In this document: one piece after another, positions 42,906 through 54,270 of the stretch | Numbering within the stretch: the stretch's first letter is position 1 | Layout of the letters: each line of letters starts with the position of its first letter | From: Leptasterias polaris | Taxonomy: Eukaryota > Echinodermata > Asteroidea > Forcipulatida > Asteriidae | Assembly: GCA_037783415.1 (NCBI GenBank) | Contig: JAZGTN010000168.1 | Coordinates: 248,001-312,000 of the forward strand | Reading direction: 5' to 3' | Length of the DNA: 64,000 nucleotides | Program-made: the position numbers and the translations under genes | The notes under the pieces: generated by a model | Told to the model about the DNA's origin: nothing | What the model saw: the letters and a program-made list of their open reading frames with translations, nothing else | Database searches by the model: none

Positions 42906-43430
42906 TATTTAACCTGTTCTGCTGAATATAAGATTTCAGAAGAAGAAAAGTTTACCGTACATGAAGTGTTTGATACATTATGGTCGTTTTTTAAAACCAG
43001 AGCTGGGGCTCCATCTGGTGGACAAACAATTCGGTCACCGGCAGTTGCTTAAATGTCAATACAATTCAGTTATTGAGAGGGAAAAGTTTTCTGTTGCCTC
43101 ACCTCTATGTAAAGGAAATTGTACACAGATTCCACGCTATTCTATCAAAATATGTGTTTAAGATTTGAATTTTTTTCAGATAGATTTATTGTAAAAGACT
43201 GTTTACTTATTTCTACATGTATGTTAGTTATTTAGTATGAGAGGAATGTACGTATATATAAAGGATGTACGTATTTACTTTTAAGGGTGAAATCCAAGGG
43301 GGGACAAGTTTTTCGTTTAACAGTGTTTGAAATTGAATGTAAAACAGTTAGCAATCTAAAGAAAATAACAGGGCATTGTCATCATTGCATTATAAATACT
43401 GCCTTAAAACACAATAAGTTATAACCTGGG

Positions 43431-43627
43431 ACCAATTTTGTAGAGCTGCTTATTGAAAGCACAAACATTTTGTAAGCACAAGATTGTGCTGACCAGAATA
43501 CGGTTACCAGCCAAAATATAATTTAACATGTAAAATCTGTGACTGGTATTCTTCTCATTTTTGCCAAGCAGAACAAATTGTAAAGCAATATTTGCTGTTT
43601 AAACAGCTCTATGAAATTGGGCCCTGG
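43431..43627. mobile_element. CCCAATTTCAT family, TIR-bounded copy
   Basis: GGGACCAATTTTGTAGAGCT on the left and AGCTCTATGAAATTGGGCCC on the right form inverted ends. Inside are GACCAGAATACGGTTACCAG and CCAAAATATAATTTAACATG. About 197 bp, no coding capacity. Confidence 0.65.
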
Positions 43628-44293
43628 GAGCTGCTTGGGTGTCCTAAGTGAACCCAAGATAGTGTAATGAGAGGCTTTGGGACAACGGGCAGCAGCAGCA
43701 GCAGACTTACCAGGTCAATTTCCCCAAGAACAATAGTCTTACCTGGGAAGTCTGCTGCCACCTATTGTTCGAAAAGTTTCCCAGAAAAAAAATATATGAG
43801 GAAACCTGAAGTGTATTGTAGCGAATGAATTTTGAGCGTATGCTGGTGATGCAGTCCGTTTCTACTTGAGAAACAAATTACATACGTCATACGTGTACAT
43901 TGTACAAAACAAATCAGAATAAAAATGTTGTGCTTATTTCTCAGAAATGGTACAATGAGACTTTAACTGTTTTTTTCCCCGACTTCCCATTTTGTGTCTG
44001 TGTGCAAATCCCTCAAGTCTGGATTCTTAGAATTCTAGTCTTGATACACTGCATGAATACCGATATTTTTAACAGCCTATTTGCCCAGTAAAAATTTATT
44101 CAAATGTTGGCAAATTGTTGACGCGCTGTCATGGCATTATTCAGTGATTGTGACCCCCCCCCCCTTCCCTGGTGTTGAGGTTGTTCACAATGGTGTTATG
44201 ATTTGCCCTATCAGGACGGTTGATTGGAGTAAAGTTTTTGTATTGACAATTCACCCTTGCCATGTACTGTAGTAAGAAAAGCACCAACAGACC

Positions 44294-44520
44294 TAGACTT
44301 GTGGACAAGTCGTTAAATGTCTGTCGCGGTGATAGTGGAACGGCTTTCTCGCAATATCCCGCGAGAGGGCTGCTCTGTGCGAGATTACTGCTCTCAAGAC
44401 TGGTCAGCAGCCAGCAACTTCGCGCGAGAGCAGTGATCTCGCGAGAGCATTCTTTATTAGGCTACAACACCACACGCGACTCGACTCACCGCGACCATCA
44501 TTAACGACTTGTCAACAGAC
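44294..44520. mobile_element. CGCG-rich TIR element, copy 1
   Basis: Ends are inverted: TAGACTTGTGGACAAGTCGT with TTAAATGTCTGTCGCGGTGA on the left, TCACCGCGACCATCATTAAC and GACTTGTCAACAGAC on the right. The interior is CpG-rich, with several CTCGCGAGA/CTCGCGCGA motifs including TCTCGCGAGA near 44433. No transposase. Confidence 0.7.
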
Positions 44521-44953
44521 CCAGCGTTCTCCCTTAACAGTGGTCCGCTGGCCAAAGGCAAGTTAAAACACCCGAGGAACAGTCGGAATTTCTCCAAGTG
44601 GTGGGCAGGCTGGCTAGTTCAGTGTGGAAAAGCATCACTATTTTGTTTGAAATATGGAGTATTTATATAAAAGCTGACTGACTAGTGAAACTACATGATA
44701 CTGGTCCTGCTTTCCAGTCACTGAAAAAGTTAAAGGCAAACCTTGCAGACCATGCAAGTCTCACATAATGAATATTTTTTAGTAACCCTTCAGAGTTCAT
44801 TGGATCATAGATTGGTAACTAGTCCAAAAATGAATGACCATAAAGACTTACTTGGTCACTAAGCACTGCAGCTGTCGATAGTATGAACTATATTCAGAAA
44901 GGATTCCCTTTGAAGTAATATGGTTTGGACAATTTTTCACACAAAAACATTTG

Positions 44954-45718
44954 AATTCAATTCAATATAACATTTATTTCCATCTTGGCCAAGGCTTGTA
45001 GTGGAGTGCCTTTAGAAGAAAAAAACAGAACAAACAAACTTATTTATTTTATGAACAAATTAACTTAGCTAATTAATTTTTACAAAACAGAGATATACAT
45101 GGGTACGATGATCTGACACGAAAGAAGTTGAGATAAGTGACGACTAAAAACTGCAGTGGAGGAAGCAACTCTGGAGAATAAATCAAAGGGATAAATCTAT
45201 GCTACATATCGGGAGATAAGATAATCTTTGCAAGAGATCTTAAAAGAGCCCACGGAGATTTTGGACTTAATTGATTTGTCAATGCTATTCCAAAGACTGG
45301 GACCATAGAAGCGAAGTGTGTTCTTGTGCTGAGATGTACGTGTGAAAGGTATGTGTAGGTTGCTGTGTGATCTAGTGTGATGGTTGTGAATGACGTTAAC
45401 TGAAGTAAAGAAAGAAGAAAATGTATCCGGTAGGAGATTATTAGTAAATTTAACTATGAAAATGCCAGTTTGAAACTTATTAATATCAGACAGGGTGAGA
45501 GTGTGCAATTTGACAAGAAGAGGTGCAGTATGATCACATGGTAGGGAGTGGGTACAGATCCGAATTACCCGTTTTTGAATGACTACTAGTAGTGAGTGAA
45601 GTTTAGAAGTAGAACTGTGAGCCCAAACGATATTGCAGTAGTTTAGGTAAGGAAGAATAAGGGTATTGTAGAGTGAAAAAAAGAACGTCGCTAGGGAAAA
45701 AAATGACGCATTTTAGAG
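44954..45718 (-). mobile_element. 5'-truncated LINE with reverse transcriptase C-terminus
   Basis: From about 45675 down to the stop at 45197 the minus strand encodes LYNTLILPYLNYCNIVW, VIQKRVIRIC, LRFYGPSLWNSI and SVGSFKISCKDYL, the usual C-terminal end of animal non-LTR reverse transcriptases. The frame is open and intact to its stop. A 3' UTR follows, ending in ATTGAATTGAATT. The 9 bp AAACATTTG flanks both ends (44945-44953, 45719-45727), a target-site duplication. It interrupts an older repeat. Confidence 0.8.
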
Positions 45719-45990
45719 AAACATTTGCATGCTTGAATCGTTTCTCAGACTTCCGAGGGTTGGTGTTCGTTCATGAATGATGCGGCTGGTACCCGCTCTC
45801 ACCTCGCTAAACGCGGATGGATTCAACGCTCGTGTGAAAATACAGTGACAATTTTGTTTGCCGTTTTCTTAGCAAGAAGACACTCGGTATACAGCTGGAA
45901 CTTTCCCATGTGACTTTTATTGTATCTTTCTTTTTCCGATAAATCAGCATTACGTTTACAAAAACCAACCGATGTGGCCCTACCTTGTGA
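45719..45990. repeat. AATCGTTTCTCA dispersed repeat, copy 2
   Basis: TTGAATCGTTTCTCAGACTT, CCGAGGGTTGGTG, GGCTGGTACCCGCTCTCACC, TCGCTAAACGCGGATGGATT, CACATGT-like TCCCATGTGACTTTTATTG and AAATCAGCATTACG. It is the right half of an element whose left half lies left of the LINE insertion. Confidence 0.7.
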
Positions 45991-47043
45991 AAGAAACAAG
46001 GTTCAAATGCAAGCGAGACTTGCAGAATTTGTTTCTTGTTCCGATAGTGTTGGTCCCGACCATAACGCATTTATTAACAAACCATTACTACATGTAACCA
46101 TTGATGAGTTTTTCCGCTCGGTATCTCTAACAAAAGTTTATAACTTCATCAACTACAGGAAAATCAAACATTTACATCAATTTTTTAAAGGTCATTTTGG
46201 TAAAAATTTGCTATACATATCTTTTTGTAAGATACATGTATATTCAATTTAAGAAATGCATAAATAATGCGCAATATATTTTTGTGAATAAAAGTTTCTT
46301 TGGATATTATATAAACATCTAAAAAGCAATACTGTTCCTCCTTTACTTATATAAAATAATAAATGTTATCAAGAATAAAAATATTTAACCATTACCCTTA
46401 CAATATTATAGTATAAACCACAATGATGACATAATTTGATTGTACATTTGTTCGCTGAGGTTTACTGCTCACCAAATATTAGTGAAAAACAGTGGTGGGG
46501 TAGTCAAAACACTTCCATGTTAAGGCTTGTCGAACCATGTGAAACTTACATTGAATTTCACTTAAAATATAAGCTTCTAAATCAGGAAAACCACAAGTTC
46601 CAAGTTAGGTTATTGCTAATAAACATGGATTTTTTTTTTTAACATGGGTGTAGGCCTGGAATAGCCTCTGTTGCCCCGGTCTTGGCCTTGGTGGACCTAC
46701 AAAAAATTCCCATAGAGTTAAAGATTTTCCGATGGAGGTGCCCATTGGAAGAAAGAAAATGGCCTTGCCCACTCAAAGATAAAATTATTTGGACTGTGGA
46801 TGCTTTACGTTGATAATTTGTCCATGGTGGGGTTTTACCAAGTGGTTTCACACAGCAGTAGTTTTCCAGCTAACTGCACCAGCTAGGTGTAAGCACCACT
46901 AGTGACTGTACATTTTGATGAAAAAATTAAGAGATTCTTTAAATTCTTGAAAAATTCTTTAAATTACCTACGGATTGGTGTAAAATCTCACATACTACTC
47001 AAAAGTCCAGTACACTAGTCCTAACAGCAAATAAAAAGCAATG

Positions 47044-47399
47044 TTAAAGGTGCTGTATACGTTTGGTAATTGGAGCCCACTGTTTGTTTCAAACCTATGA
47101 AAATTTCACTTCAAAAGGTGGTCGCGTTTTTGAGATATCACCGAAAAACCGGAGCAAATATTTCCACGCAGGAAGAATATTCCCTATAGGAATACACAAT
47201 CTGAGAAGCGTTACGGCAGTAACGCCATTCAAATTTTGGGGGATAAAAAGTGATATACTTTTCCATAACCGCAGTACTTCGAAGTGAAAAGTTTCTCAAA
47301 ATGCATTATACTATCCAAAGCTGCTGTACTTCTTACCAAGTAAGCTTTTATTGCCATTAATTTTTCAGAGTCATTACCAAACGTATACAGACCCTTCAA
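47044..47399. mobile_element. MITE family CTGTATACGTTTGGTAAT, copy 2
   Basis: Ends GGTGCTGTATACGTTTGGTA and ATTACCAAACGTATACAGAC are inverted. It carries the same body as 18614-18975 but a broken central palindrome (GAAGCGTTACGGCAGTAACG). Confidence 0.8.
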
Positions 47400-48218
47400 G
47401 TGACACCCCTGACATACTTTATAAACATGCAATGTTTTAATGGCAAAAAAAAGGAGGGGGCGAAACATGGCCAAGCACAGAAAATCTTGCACTCTGTTAA
47501 GTTTTTTACGCCACTTTCTCTCTCTAAAAAATATAGGAAATCAGCTGAAAAGTTGCATGCCTGACTATACTTGTCCATGTACATGTAAATTCCACCAGAG
47601 CTCACAGCTACATGGAGGTGAAGCACTGCGAACTGTCTGAATTTGTCGGACTCTTGAACTTGGCCACAAAACATCAGATCTCGTCGGGGGTTGATATTTC
47701 ATCATCACTAGCAGATAATAAAACACACAATTCCCTTTTTGAGTAAATTTTGACGTTGGATGGAAACATTTGTAATGGGCACAAATTCCAAGTACATGTA
47801 CTGATACTTCATTCTTGTCGGGGCATAAAGGGTAAGGCAACTTTTCCTTATACAAGTATCTAAATAAAGGGCACTTAATGGAAATGTCAATTTGTACTGA
47901 AACAATGCATGGGGCACCACGGTTCTGCCCGTATCAGGCCATTACCAGTGAATTGCATGCCGAAACACGCATTTTGCAGCCGATTTGAGAGGGGGGACTT
48001 CAGATCAAATTCACAAAAAATCATAAAGATAAAACCATTTAGAGTGCCCCAGATTGCACAGTAGACTTTTAAAACCAAAGATAAACACCAAGTGAAACAA
48101 ATTCTGAAGACCTCGTTTAAATTTAACATGCTTAGACCAAACATCCAAAATTTGAATCCAAAGTGCCCAACTGTTTTGAAAAAAAACCTGGGAGAACCCT
48201 AGTCAGAACAGTATTGAT

Positions 48219-49256
48219 CTACGGAGCTGTTTTTAAAACATCCTTTTTATGATCATACAAATCCCCTGTCCGTTCGCACCTTGGTGTATATTTCAGCCCG
48301 TGTTCTCCGTTGCTATCATAGCTCTCACGAAACGGCAACTCCAGAAGGGAATCTTTAAACCTTCCCAGGACGTACACAAATGTGTCTTGTGAGGGCTCCC
48401 ATTCGACCTTCGACCCTCCACTGTCCTCCATGAGTTGTATCTGGATGGTCACTCTCTGGTAGTAATCCGGATGGCCTTCAAATTCGTCGCAATGCTTCAG
48501 CATTTTATCATCAATGTCGTAAATTTCACCCAGGACACGCTGAAATTAAAGTGTAAATAATGTGTCAGAAAACAGGAAATCAAGCAAACAAAGTTCAACG
48601 TGCTCCAAACAACTTGGGAACCAGTTATGAACATACCCAGCGCTGAAACTAGGGTAACATTTTAGGGGGTGCACCATTTTTTCTTGGGGGCACTACTGGC
48701 CAACAAAAACTGTACCTTCCGCTTGTACTTCTCTTCAACAAGCCCCCCAAAATCAGCTTATAAAATGTAACATTGTACTCTGGAATTTTTAAATCTCAAG
48801 TCAAGATTCCAAATTGGGGGGGGGGGGCATGGACATCCATTGGGGGGAAAGTGGCCCTCCCCCACTTAGTTACGCCACGGAACATAACTTACTGAATATC
48901 ATGGCTGGTTACACACTTGCCAGAGGGCAGGTGGAGACAGGCATGCTGGCAGGGCACATGCCCTAAGTTGTCAGCCAGCAGCAACAAACCCCCTAAGGTC
49001 CCAATTTTTTATTCAACCGAGATACTCGTAGAATAACATGCATTTGATATTCTTTTTATTCCGTACTTACATTTCCAAAGTCCTCTTTATCCAGTAGATA
49101 AGGAATGTTACAGCGAGATGCAATGATTAACGGCCACCTGTTAACAGTTCTTGCCAGGCCTGCAAATTTCACGATGCCGTTTTGGGGGGCGAATTGCTCG
49201 TGGTGGGGCTGCCCTCGTTTCAGCGTTCCATAAACAAACAACCGGTGAAGTGCCAT
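48219..49256 (-). CDS. GGACT: Gamma-glutamylaminecyclotransferase, 2 exons
   Basis: Cytosolic enzyme of the gamma-glutamylcyclotransferase fold that releases 5-oxoproline from gamma-glutamylamines such as the crosslinks left by transglutaminase. Exon 1 is 49071-49256 and exon 2 is 48219-48539; the junction is in phase 0 and the protein has 168 residues (human 153). The substrate loop FVYGTLKRGQP lies at 7-17, NIPYLL at 50-55, GEIYDID at 66-72, and DEFE ends at Glu83, the position of the catalytic glutamate (Glu82 in human). SYDSNGEHGLKY is near the end. A tail of about 15 residues past the usual Asn-Pro-Arg end accounts for the extra length. An in-frame ATG exists 14 codons upstream (49298), but the chosen ATG matches the family start MAL...FVYGT and has G at -3 and +4. 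Confidence 0.94.
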
Positions 49257-49561
49257 TCCCGATAGAATTAATCTATATAATGACAGCAAAAATGACACTT
49301 AAAAACTACTATAGGCCAACGATTCATGAAGTACATGTAACACTAGCAGCATTGTTTTGCTTAATTGTTTTGAAAAAAAATACTATAGTGCAAAAAAATT
49401 AAATAAAGGGCTTGAATTTACACTGGACTGTAGGCCCGAGGCCAGCAGTAGTTTTTGTGTGATCATGTGTCACTCTGTCATTGCGGGTCACTGTCAGTTG
49501 TCCACTTTATAATTTTAGTGTGAGACCCCCTTGATTGTTCTTATGTCTTGGCACTAGTAGT

Positions 49562-49626
49562 TATGATAATCATAATCCTCCCCGACATTCGCAGATGGGA
49601 GGAAGGAGGTTTACGATTATCGCAAA
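49562..49626. repeat. Small inverted-repeat element, GATAATCGTAA family, copy 1
   Basis: GATAATCATAATCCTCC at the left and GGAGGTTTACGATTATC at the right are near-perfect inverted repeats around about 30 bp. Confidence 0.6.
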
Positions 49627-50344
49627 TATTCCTAATCTCAATTATGGTGAACATATCATACTGTTAAATTAAAAAAATTGTATTTATGTGCAGTTTTGAT
49701 AACCGTAACCCTTCAAACTCCTGACGGCAGTGGCAAAACAGGGGGGGGGGGCACTAATTGCCTCCCCAATTGATGTCCAATTTCCTCCCCCCCCCCCCCC
49801 CCCCCCCCAATTAGAAGTTTGGCAATTTAAGATTCAAAATTACCAAAATAAAAAGTTACATTTTATGAGCAGCTTTTATGTAGTATTTTGAGTGTTTTTA
49901 ACTATTTTTTATTTACCTGCAAGCAAAATGTATTTGTTTTTACCTCCTGCGACCGTCTGGGGAATGGACAGTGGTTACAAATACAATTATTGCAACTAAC
50001 AAAAAAAAGTAAATGACATATGATAAGAGAGCAGTACCTAACAACTAAAAGGGGGGAGTTGTTTTGGAAAAAATGCAAACAGAAACTACAGTTTCTGATA
50101 ATTGGCCACTTGTTCACCTCGGAACGGTAGACCCTTTCTGTCCTCCATACATTTACAATGCCATATACATGTATATATATGAAATCCCCATAATGCCATA
50201 TATATTTATGGGCAGACTGTGTCAGTCAGGGTCATGTAAACATAAATCAAGCCTTAAATATTACAATCAAAATCTAACGTATAATAAGGACTTAATTTTC
50301 CACATGGTGCTTTGCATTTGTAAAAATAACTCTCTCTACGAATA

Positions 50345-50497
50345 GTTGCGATAATCGTATGTCGTATATATTCGTAACCCTCCATCCCCACCCTCCATCC
50401 CCGCCATATATCCCCCCTCCCGACGGATCGCATGCGCCAGGCGCAGAGACTCGTCGAGAGTGGATGTTGAGGCCGGGTTACGATTATCGCAACATCT
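50345..50497. repeat. Small inverted-repeat element, GATAATCGTAA family, copy 2
   Basis: TTGCGATAATCGTA at 50345 and TTACGATTATCGCAA near 50480 are inverted ends. The inside has the repeated CCTCCATCCCC motif. About 400 bp upstream of the death-domain gene. Confidence 0.6.
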
Positions 50498-50886
50498 AGT
50501 CTACGATTCAGATTCCGAATTGAAAAATACGTTTTTTATTTAGCTCTACCAGATCCATCCAGAGTAAGGGCTCGACCCAGTGTCAGTGACACATGTGTCA
50601 TACATACCTTTCAAAATTTGTTGCAATTGCACATCCGCAGATATCAACGCCTGGTTATTCTCGGTTATTACTAGAAAATATAGAGCATGTGCACTTCCAA
50701 TGACGACATGACTGAGGTTGTTGGTTGTTTTGGTTGCTCAAAAACTAAACAGCGCCCTCTTTTATCTTCCTTTTCCACCAAACCAAAGTTACGTCTGGTA
50801 CATTCAGCCGTCTGCTTTACACAACGCAGTTTTTTATTCTGGTTACCAGACTAACAGAGCTGATAATTAATTGAGGGCGCGTTGGC

Positions 50887-51856
50887 ATGCCACCTGTAAA
50901 CACCAGTTGCTCCTGTCACTGTGGTCAGTGTCACTGTCGTGTCAGTGTCAGTCACTGCAGATTATCAAAACCGGATTTTAGAGTTAGAAGAGGAACTTTT
51001 CATTTCCATGTCAAGATGCCGCACACATCGGCTTCAATATACGATACAAATGGTAAGTTGTTCAACAATTTTTGTTTTGTTTTTGGTATTTATTTGTTTC
51101 CTCCATCATGCTGAATAGTCAATCCTCCTATAAATTACTAAGAACAATGCTTTTTTTTTTGGGGGGGGGGACATTATCTGGCGTATGTAGGCCAGATATC
51201 GCTAGACATATGTAGGCCAGATATGTCGTTAGGTAATGTCAAAATAATAATTAACAATCTTATTAATTTTGGTTGTTCCACTTCATGCAAAGAAATGTTA
51301 ACCCATAAAAAACCCGTAAAGACTCAAAACCTTGTTGAATCCACTAAATGGGAGACAGGTCAGAGTATTGCACCTTAATTACTGAGCCAAACCCCAAAAC
51401 ACCCCCATAGTTGACCTGATCCCAACTAAATAGTTTGGGCAACTATGGGGCAGAATATTGCACTATATTATTTGTATATTTGGAGCTAAGTATGAATGCA
51501 TGCCATGCCAACCTACAATATTTCGTTTTTATCAATGGTGTAGTGTAAAATTGTCCTCTTGACCCTCAGGTATAATTTGTGATCGTAAACTTCTGACTAT
51601 CTCGACCCTAATTGGCCAACGTTACCCAGAGCTCGGGATCAAGCTTGGAATCACTGTGGACCAAATAATGGCAGTTAAAGCGAGGGCGCCAGACAACCTC
51701 CAGCATCAAGTGTTCCACACCCTGGACTTGTGGAGAAAACGAGACAAGAGGGAGGCCACGCTGGAGAAGTTGAACCAAACCCTAAAGGAACTCGGTTGGA
51801 TCTCGGTGATGACGCAGATACGAAACACCCCGGATAATTTCTACGTTGTTACCTGA
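50887..51856 (+). CDS. Small single death-domain protein, 2 exons
   Basis: Exon 1 is 50887-51052 (end fixed by a GGTAAGT donor) and exon 2 is 51570-51856 after a CCCTCAG acceptor. The split glycine codon closes the frame and gives 150 residues. About residues 63-135 read as a death domain: LIGQRYPELGIKLGIT, QIMAVKARAPDNLQ, FHTLDLWRKR, then EATLEKLNQTLKELGW, the standard pattern of the six-helix fold, including the Trp in LDLW and ATLEKL. Such domains mediate homotypic assembly in apoptosis and innate immune signalling. No other domain is visible, so it may act as an adaptor. The start is uncertain: the first 43 residues are Cys/His-rich from GTCAGTGTCA-like repeats, and the ATG at 51016 (107 residues) may be the true one. 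It is head-to-head with GGACT. The partner or ligand cannot be told. Confidence 0.8.
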
Positions 51857-52612
51857 AAAGCTGGAAGCTAGCAATTATTCTAAAAAAGTGTTCTTGCACT
51901 GTATATATAGATGGCTACTTGAGTGTTAATCTACAGTCATTAATTAAGCCAGTGGTGTATTAGCTGAACAGTTTAAGTGTGCCCCTCCAGCCTGGAGTAG
52001 ATTCAGGGGCCCCTCAGCATAAGATTGGAGACTGGGGTGTAAACAAATAAAAATTATTGCCTTGGTGATAGATGCAATATTACCTTCAGTGTCTGATCAA
52101 ACGAGAGCGTGATCTTGCCTATTAAGCTGATAGTGTTTGTTTATAAGCAACTTTGGGAAAATGCAGAAGAGCTGACATCCTAAACCTGCTTTACAATAGT
52201 GGCTGCCCCCTCCCCAAAAAACAAAAACATAAACATAAGTGTATAAATACCTGCAGTCAGGGACCTCCTATTGTCCCTCTTTTGTGTGTATTTTAACTTG
52301 ATTTTGGCAACAGCCTCCATTGGTTTGCACACACTTTTCAACTGGAGACCTTCACCCAGGGACCCTATTAATCTCTTTTGATATATTGGCCCAGTTTGAA
52401 TGTGTACACCTTGAAGAAACAAGCTACAGTGTTACTTGAGAATTGTAGATGTTCTTCAAAATTCTTCATTTTTACTTATAATAAGGGCAAGGTGTACTTT
52501 TGGTAATTACTCCACAAGTTAATGTTCATAAAAACTTTCTTGGGAAGAGCACCGGATGGCTGTTGATATTTTATAAACATTGTTAGAAATGACTCCTTTA
52601 AAAGTAATACAG

Positions 52613-52906
52613 AGCAGCCCTCTCGCTGGATATTGCGAGAGAGCCGTTCCGCTATCACCGTGACAGACATTTAACGACTTGTCCACAAGTCTACTCCAGT
52701 CTAGACTTGTTGACAAGTCGTTAATGTTTGTCGCGGTGTGTCAAGTCGCGTGTGGTGTTGTAGCGTAATAAAGAATGCTCTCACGAGATCACTGCTCTCG
52801 CGCGAAGTTGCTGGCTGCCGACTCTTCGGGATATTACAAGAGAGCCGTTCCGCTATCACCGCGACAGACATTTAACGACTTGTCCACAAGTCTACTCCAG
52901 TCCGTC
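52613..52906. mobile_element. CGCG-rich TIR element, copies in nested or inverted arrangement
   Basis: 52696-52892 has both ends (TAGACTTGTTGACAAGTCGT and AACGACTTGTCCACAAGTCT) and the CTCGCGCGAAGTTGCTGGCT interior of 44294-44520. Directly left of it, 52613-52692 is another half copy (GAGAGCCGTTCCGCTATCAC, CTTGTCCACAAGTCTACTCC). Confidence 0.65.
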
Positions 52907-53054
52907 TGAAAAATAACCGAAGACCCCCCTAATAACCATTGCAGATTTCGGTTGTTAAATAAATAAGTTTAAAAAAATATTAAAAAAATACAAATTAGTT
53001 GTTCATTAAATGTGACCACCTAAGTTGATGGGATTTTTTATAGGTTGTTTGCAC

Positions 53055-53135
53055 GGACAGGACAAATTTCATAAATAACTGGTTAGCAAATTTCTTCAGT
53101 AAACAAAGAATTAGTGGTGCACCAGTGACCAGTTT
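53055..53135. repeat. CCCAATTTCAT family fragment
   Basis: GACAAATTTCATAAATAACT, TTAGCAAATTTCTTCAGTAA and GGTGCACCAGTGACCAG parallel the 53512 copy. Confidence 0.4.
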
Positions 53136-53511
53136 TGGGGGTTTCTTTAATTTAATGAAAATCAAATAATAGGATGTTTTAGAAAACATAATAACATTCA
53201 ATATTTCTTTCATAATAAAGAATAAATTAAAAAAACATTAATATCTTAATCGAAAATGTCACTTCTTTTTGTTGAAATTTCACTTATTTTGTTCTGGTAC
53301 AACCGCTCGTGTGAGAAACATTAATTCTAGGTTGAAGAAATGACTAATTATGACAATTTTTAGTTGTGACTTTATAAATTGAGCACACACATGTTTGTCA
53401 CATTACTCTTATGAAGCGTTGTGAATCTTCACTGTTTCATGTGGACAGTTTACAATCTAAGTAACAGCCGTCTGGAATAATGTGTCTTGAAACCTTTCCC
53501 CTTTCGATACC

Positions 53512-53690
53512 ATGGCCCAATTTCATAAAGGTGTTTAGCAGGAAATACTGCTTGACAAATTTCTTTGCTAAGCAAAAATTGAGGGGGGCACCAGTCACAA
53601 CAATGCAAACTTTATGTAATTTTGGCTGGTAACCTGTTTCTACTAAGCAATACTTTTCCGAGCTCAGCATATTTTTTGTGCTTACAGTGA
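53512..53690. repeat. CCCAATTTCAT family copy
   Basis: GGCCCAATTTCATAAAGGTG, AATTTCTTTGCTAAGCAAAA, GGGGCACCAGTCACAACAAT, AATTTTGGCTGGTAACCTG and TTTTTTGTGCTTAC. Confidence 0.6.
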
Positions 53691-54270
53691 AAATCAGGGG
53701 TTCCCATCCAAGATATGGTTACTGTTTACAAATCCTACATCGGAACCATTTTAGAATATGCCTCGCCAGTTTGGCATGCAGCCATTACTCAATCCTACTC
53801 AAAGAAAATATAATTTATCCAGAAGAGAGCTGTTCAAATTATGTTTGGAAAGAAATACAATTACAATGAAGCTCTTGATTTGATCTAACTACCATCTTTG
53901 GCTGAACGCAGAAATAATTTACTTCACAATTTTGGGACTAAACTTTTGAAATCGGACCTCACAGACTGTTGCTTCCACCTTCCAAATCTAACACTAATTC
54001 CAGGGTCTAACGTAACATGTCTGGTTTAAACTTAATTAAACGGAGAGATACAGGAAATCTACCATTCCACAACTTGCCCAAATGTTGTAAAAGTTTGTTT
54101 TAATGGTTTTGTAAATATTTTCCTTTTCATTTTGCGTTTTTGTATGTGTTTGTTTGTATTTTTACCTGTGCTTTTATTGTTATCATTGTTCAGTGACCCT
54201 TTCAGCTACTGCTGCTGGTAATTTTATAATGTGAATACCAATAAATACAAAAACAAATATATAAACAATA
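53690..54270 (+). pseudogene. Non-LTR reverse transcriptase C-terminal pseudogene
   Basis: From about 53715 one frame reads VYKSYIGTILEYASPVWHAA, stop, FIQKRAVQIMFGKKYNYNEA, LDLI, stop, LPSLAERRNNLLHNFGTKLL. This is the C-terminal block of a LINE reverse transcriptase (LEYASPVWH, QKRAVQI, L..L..RR). Two in-frame stops show it is dead. The 3' end near 54250 reads ACCAATAAATACAAAAAC. Confidence 0.7.

Larger units (their letters stand above)
41205..48218. other. Intergenic between CDV3 and GGACT
   Basis: No gene recognised in 7 kb. It holds a G homopolymer near 41453, repeats of the CCCAATTTCAT family (42800-42905, 43431-43627), the CGCG-rich TIR element 44294-44520, a LINE fragment 44954-45718, the AATCGTTTCTCA repeat 45719-45990 and a MITE 47044-47399. 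The 110-codon frame near 45920-46252 starts inside a repeat and resembles nothing I know. Confidence 0.6.
49257..50886. other. GGACT / death-domain gene intergenic region
   Basis: Separates two divergent genes by 1.6 kb. Contains two small inverted-repeat elements (49562-49626, 50345-50497), a long C homopolymer (about 49787-49808) and no recognisable gene. Promoters for both neighbours should lie here. Confidence 0.5.

Noticed and set aside
42756..43052. 98-codon frame with Met start
   Set aside because: Half of it lies in a CCCAATTTCAT repeat copy; no domain.
45920..46252. 110-codon plus-strand frame
   Set aside because: It starts inside the AATCGTTTCTCA repeat and shows no recognisable domain.
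50921..51118. Alternative frame with coiled-coil-like ILELEEELF over death-domain exon 1
   Set aside because: Joined to exon 2 at the clear donor and acceptor it hits TAA at once, whereas the other frame joins cleanly to the death domain.
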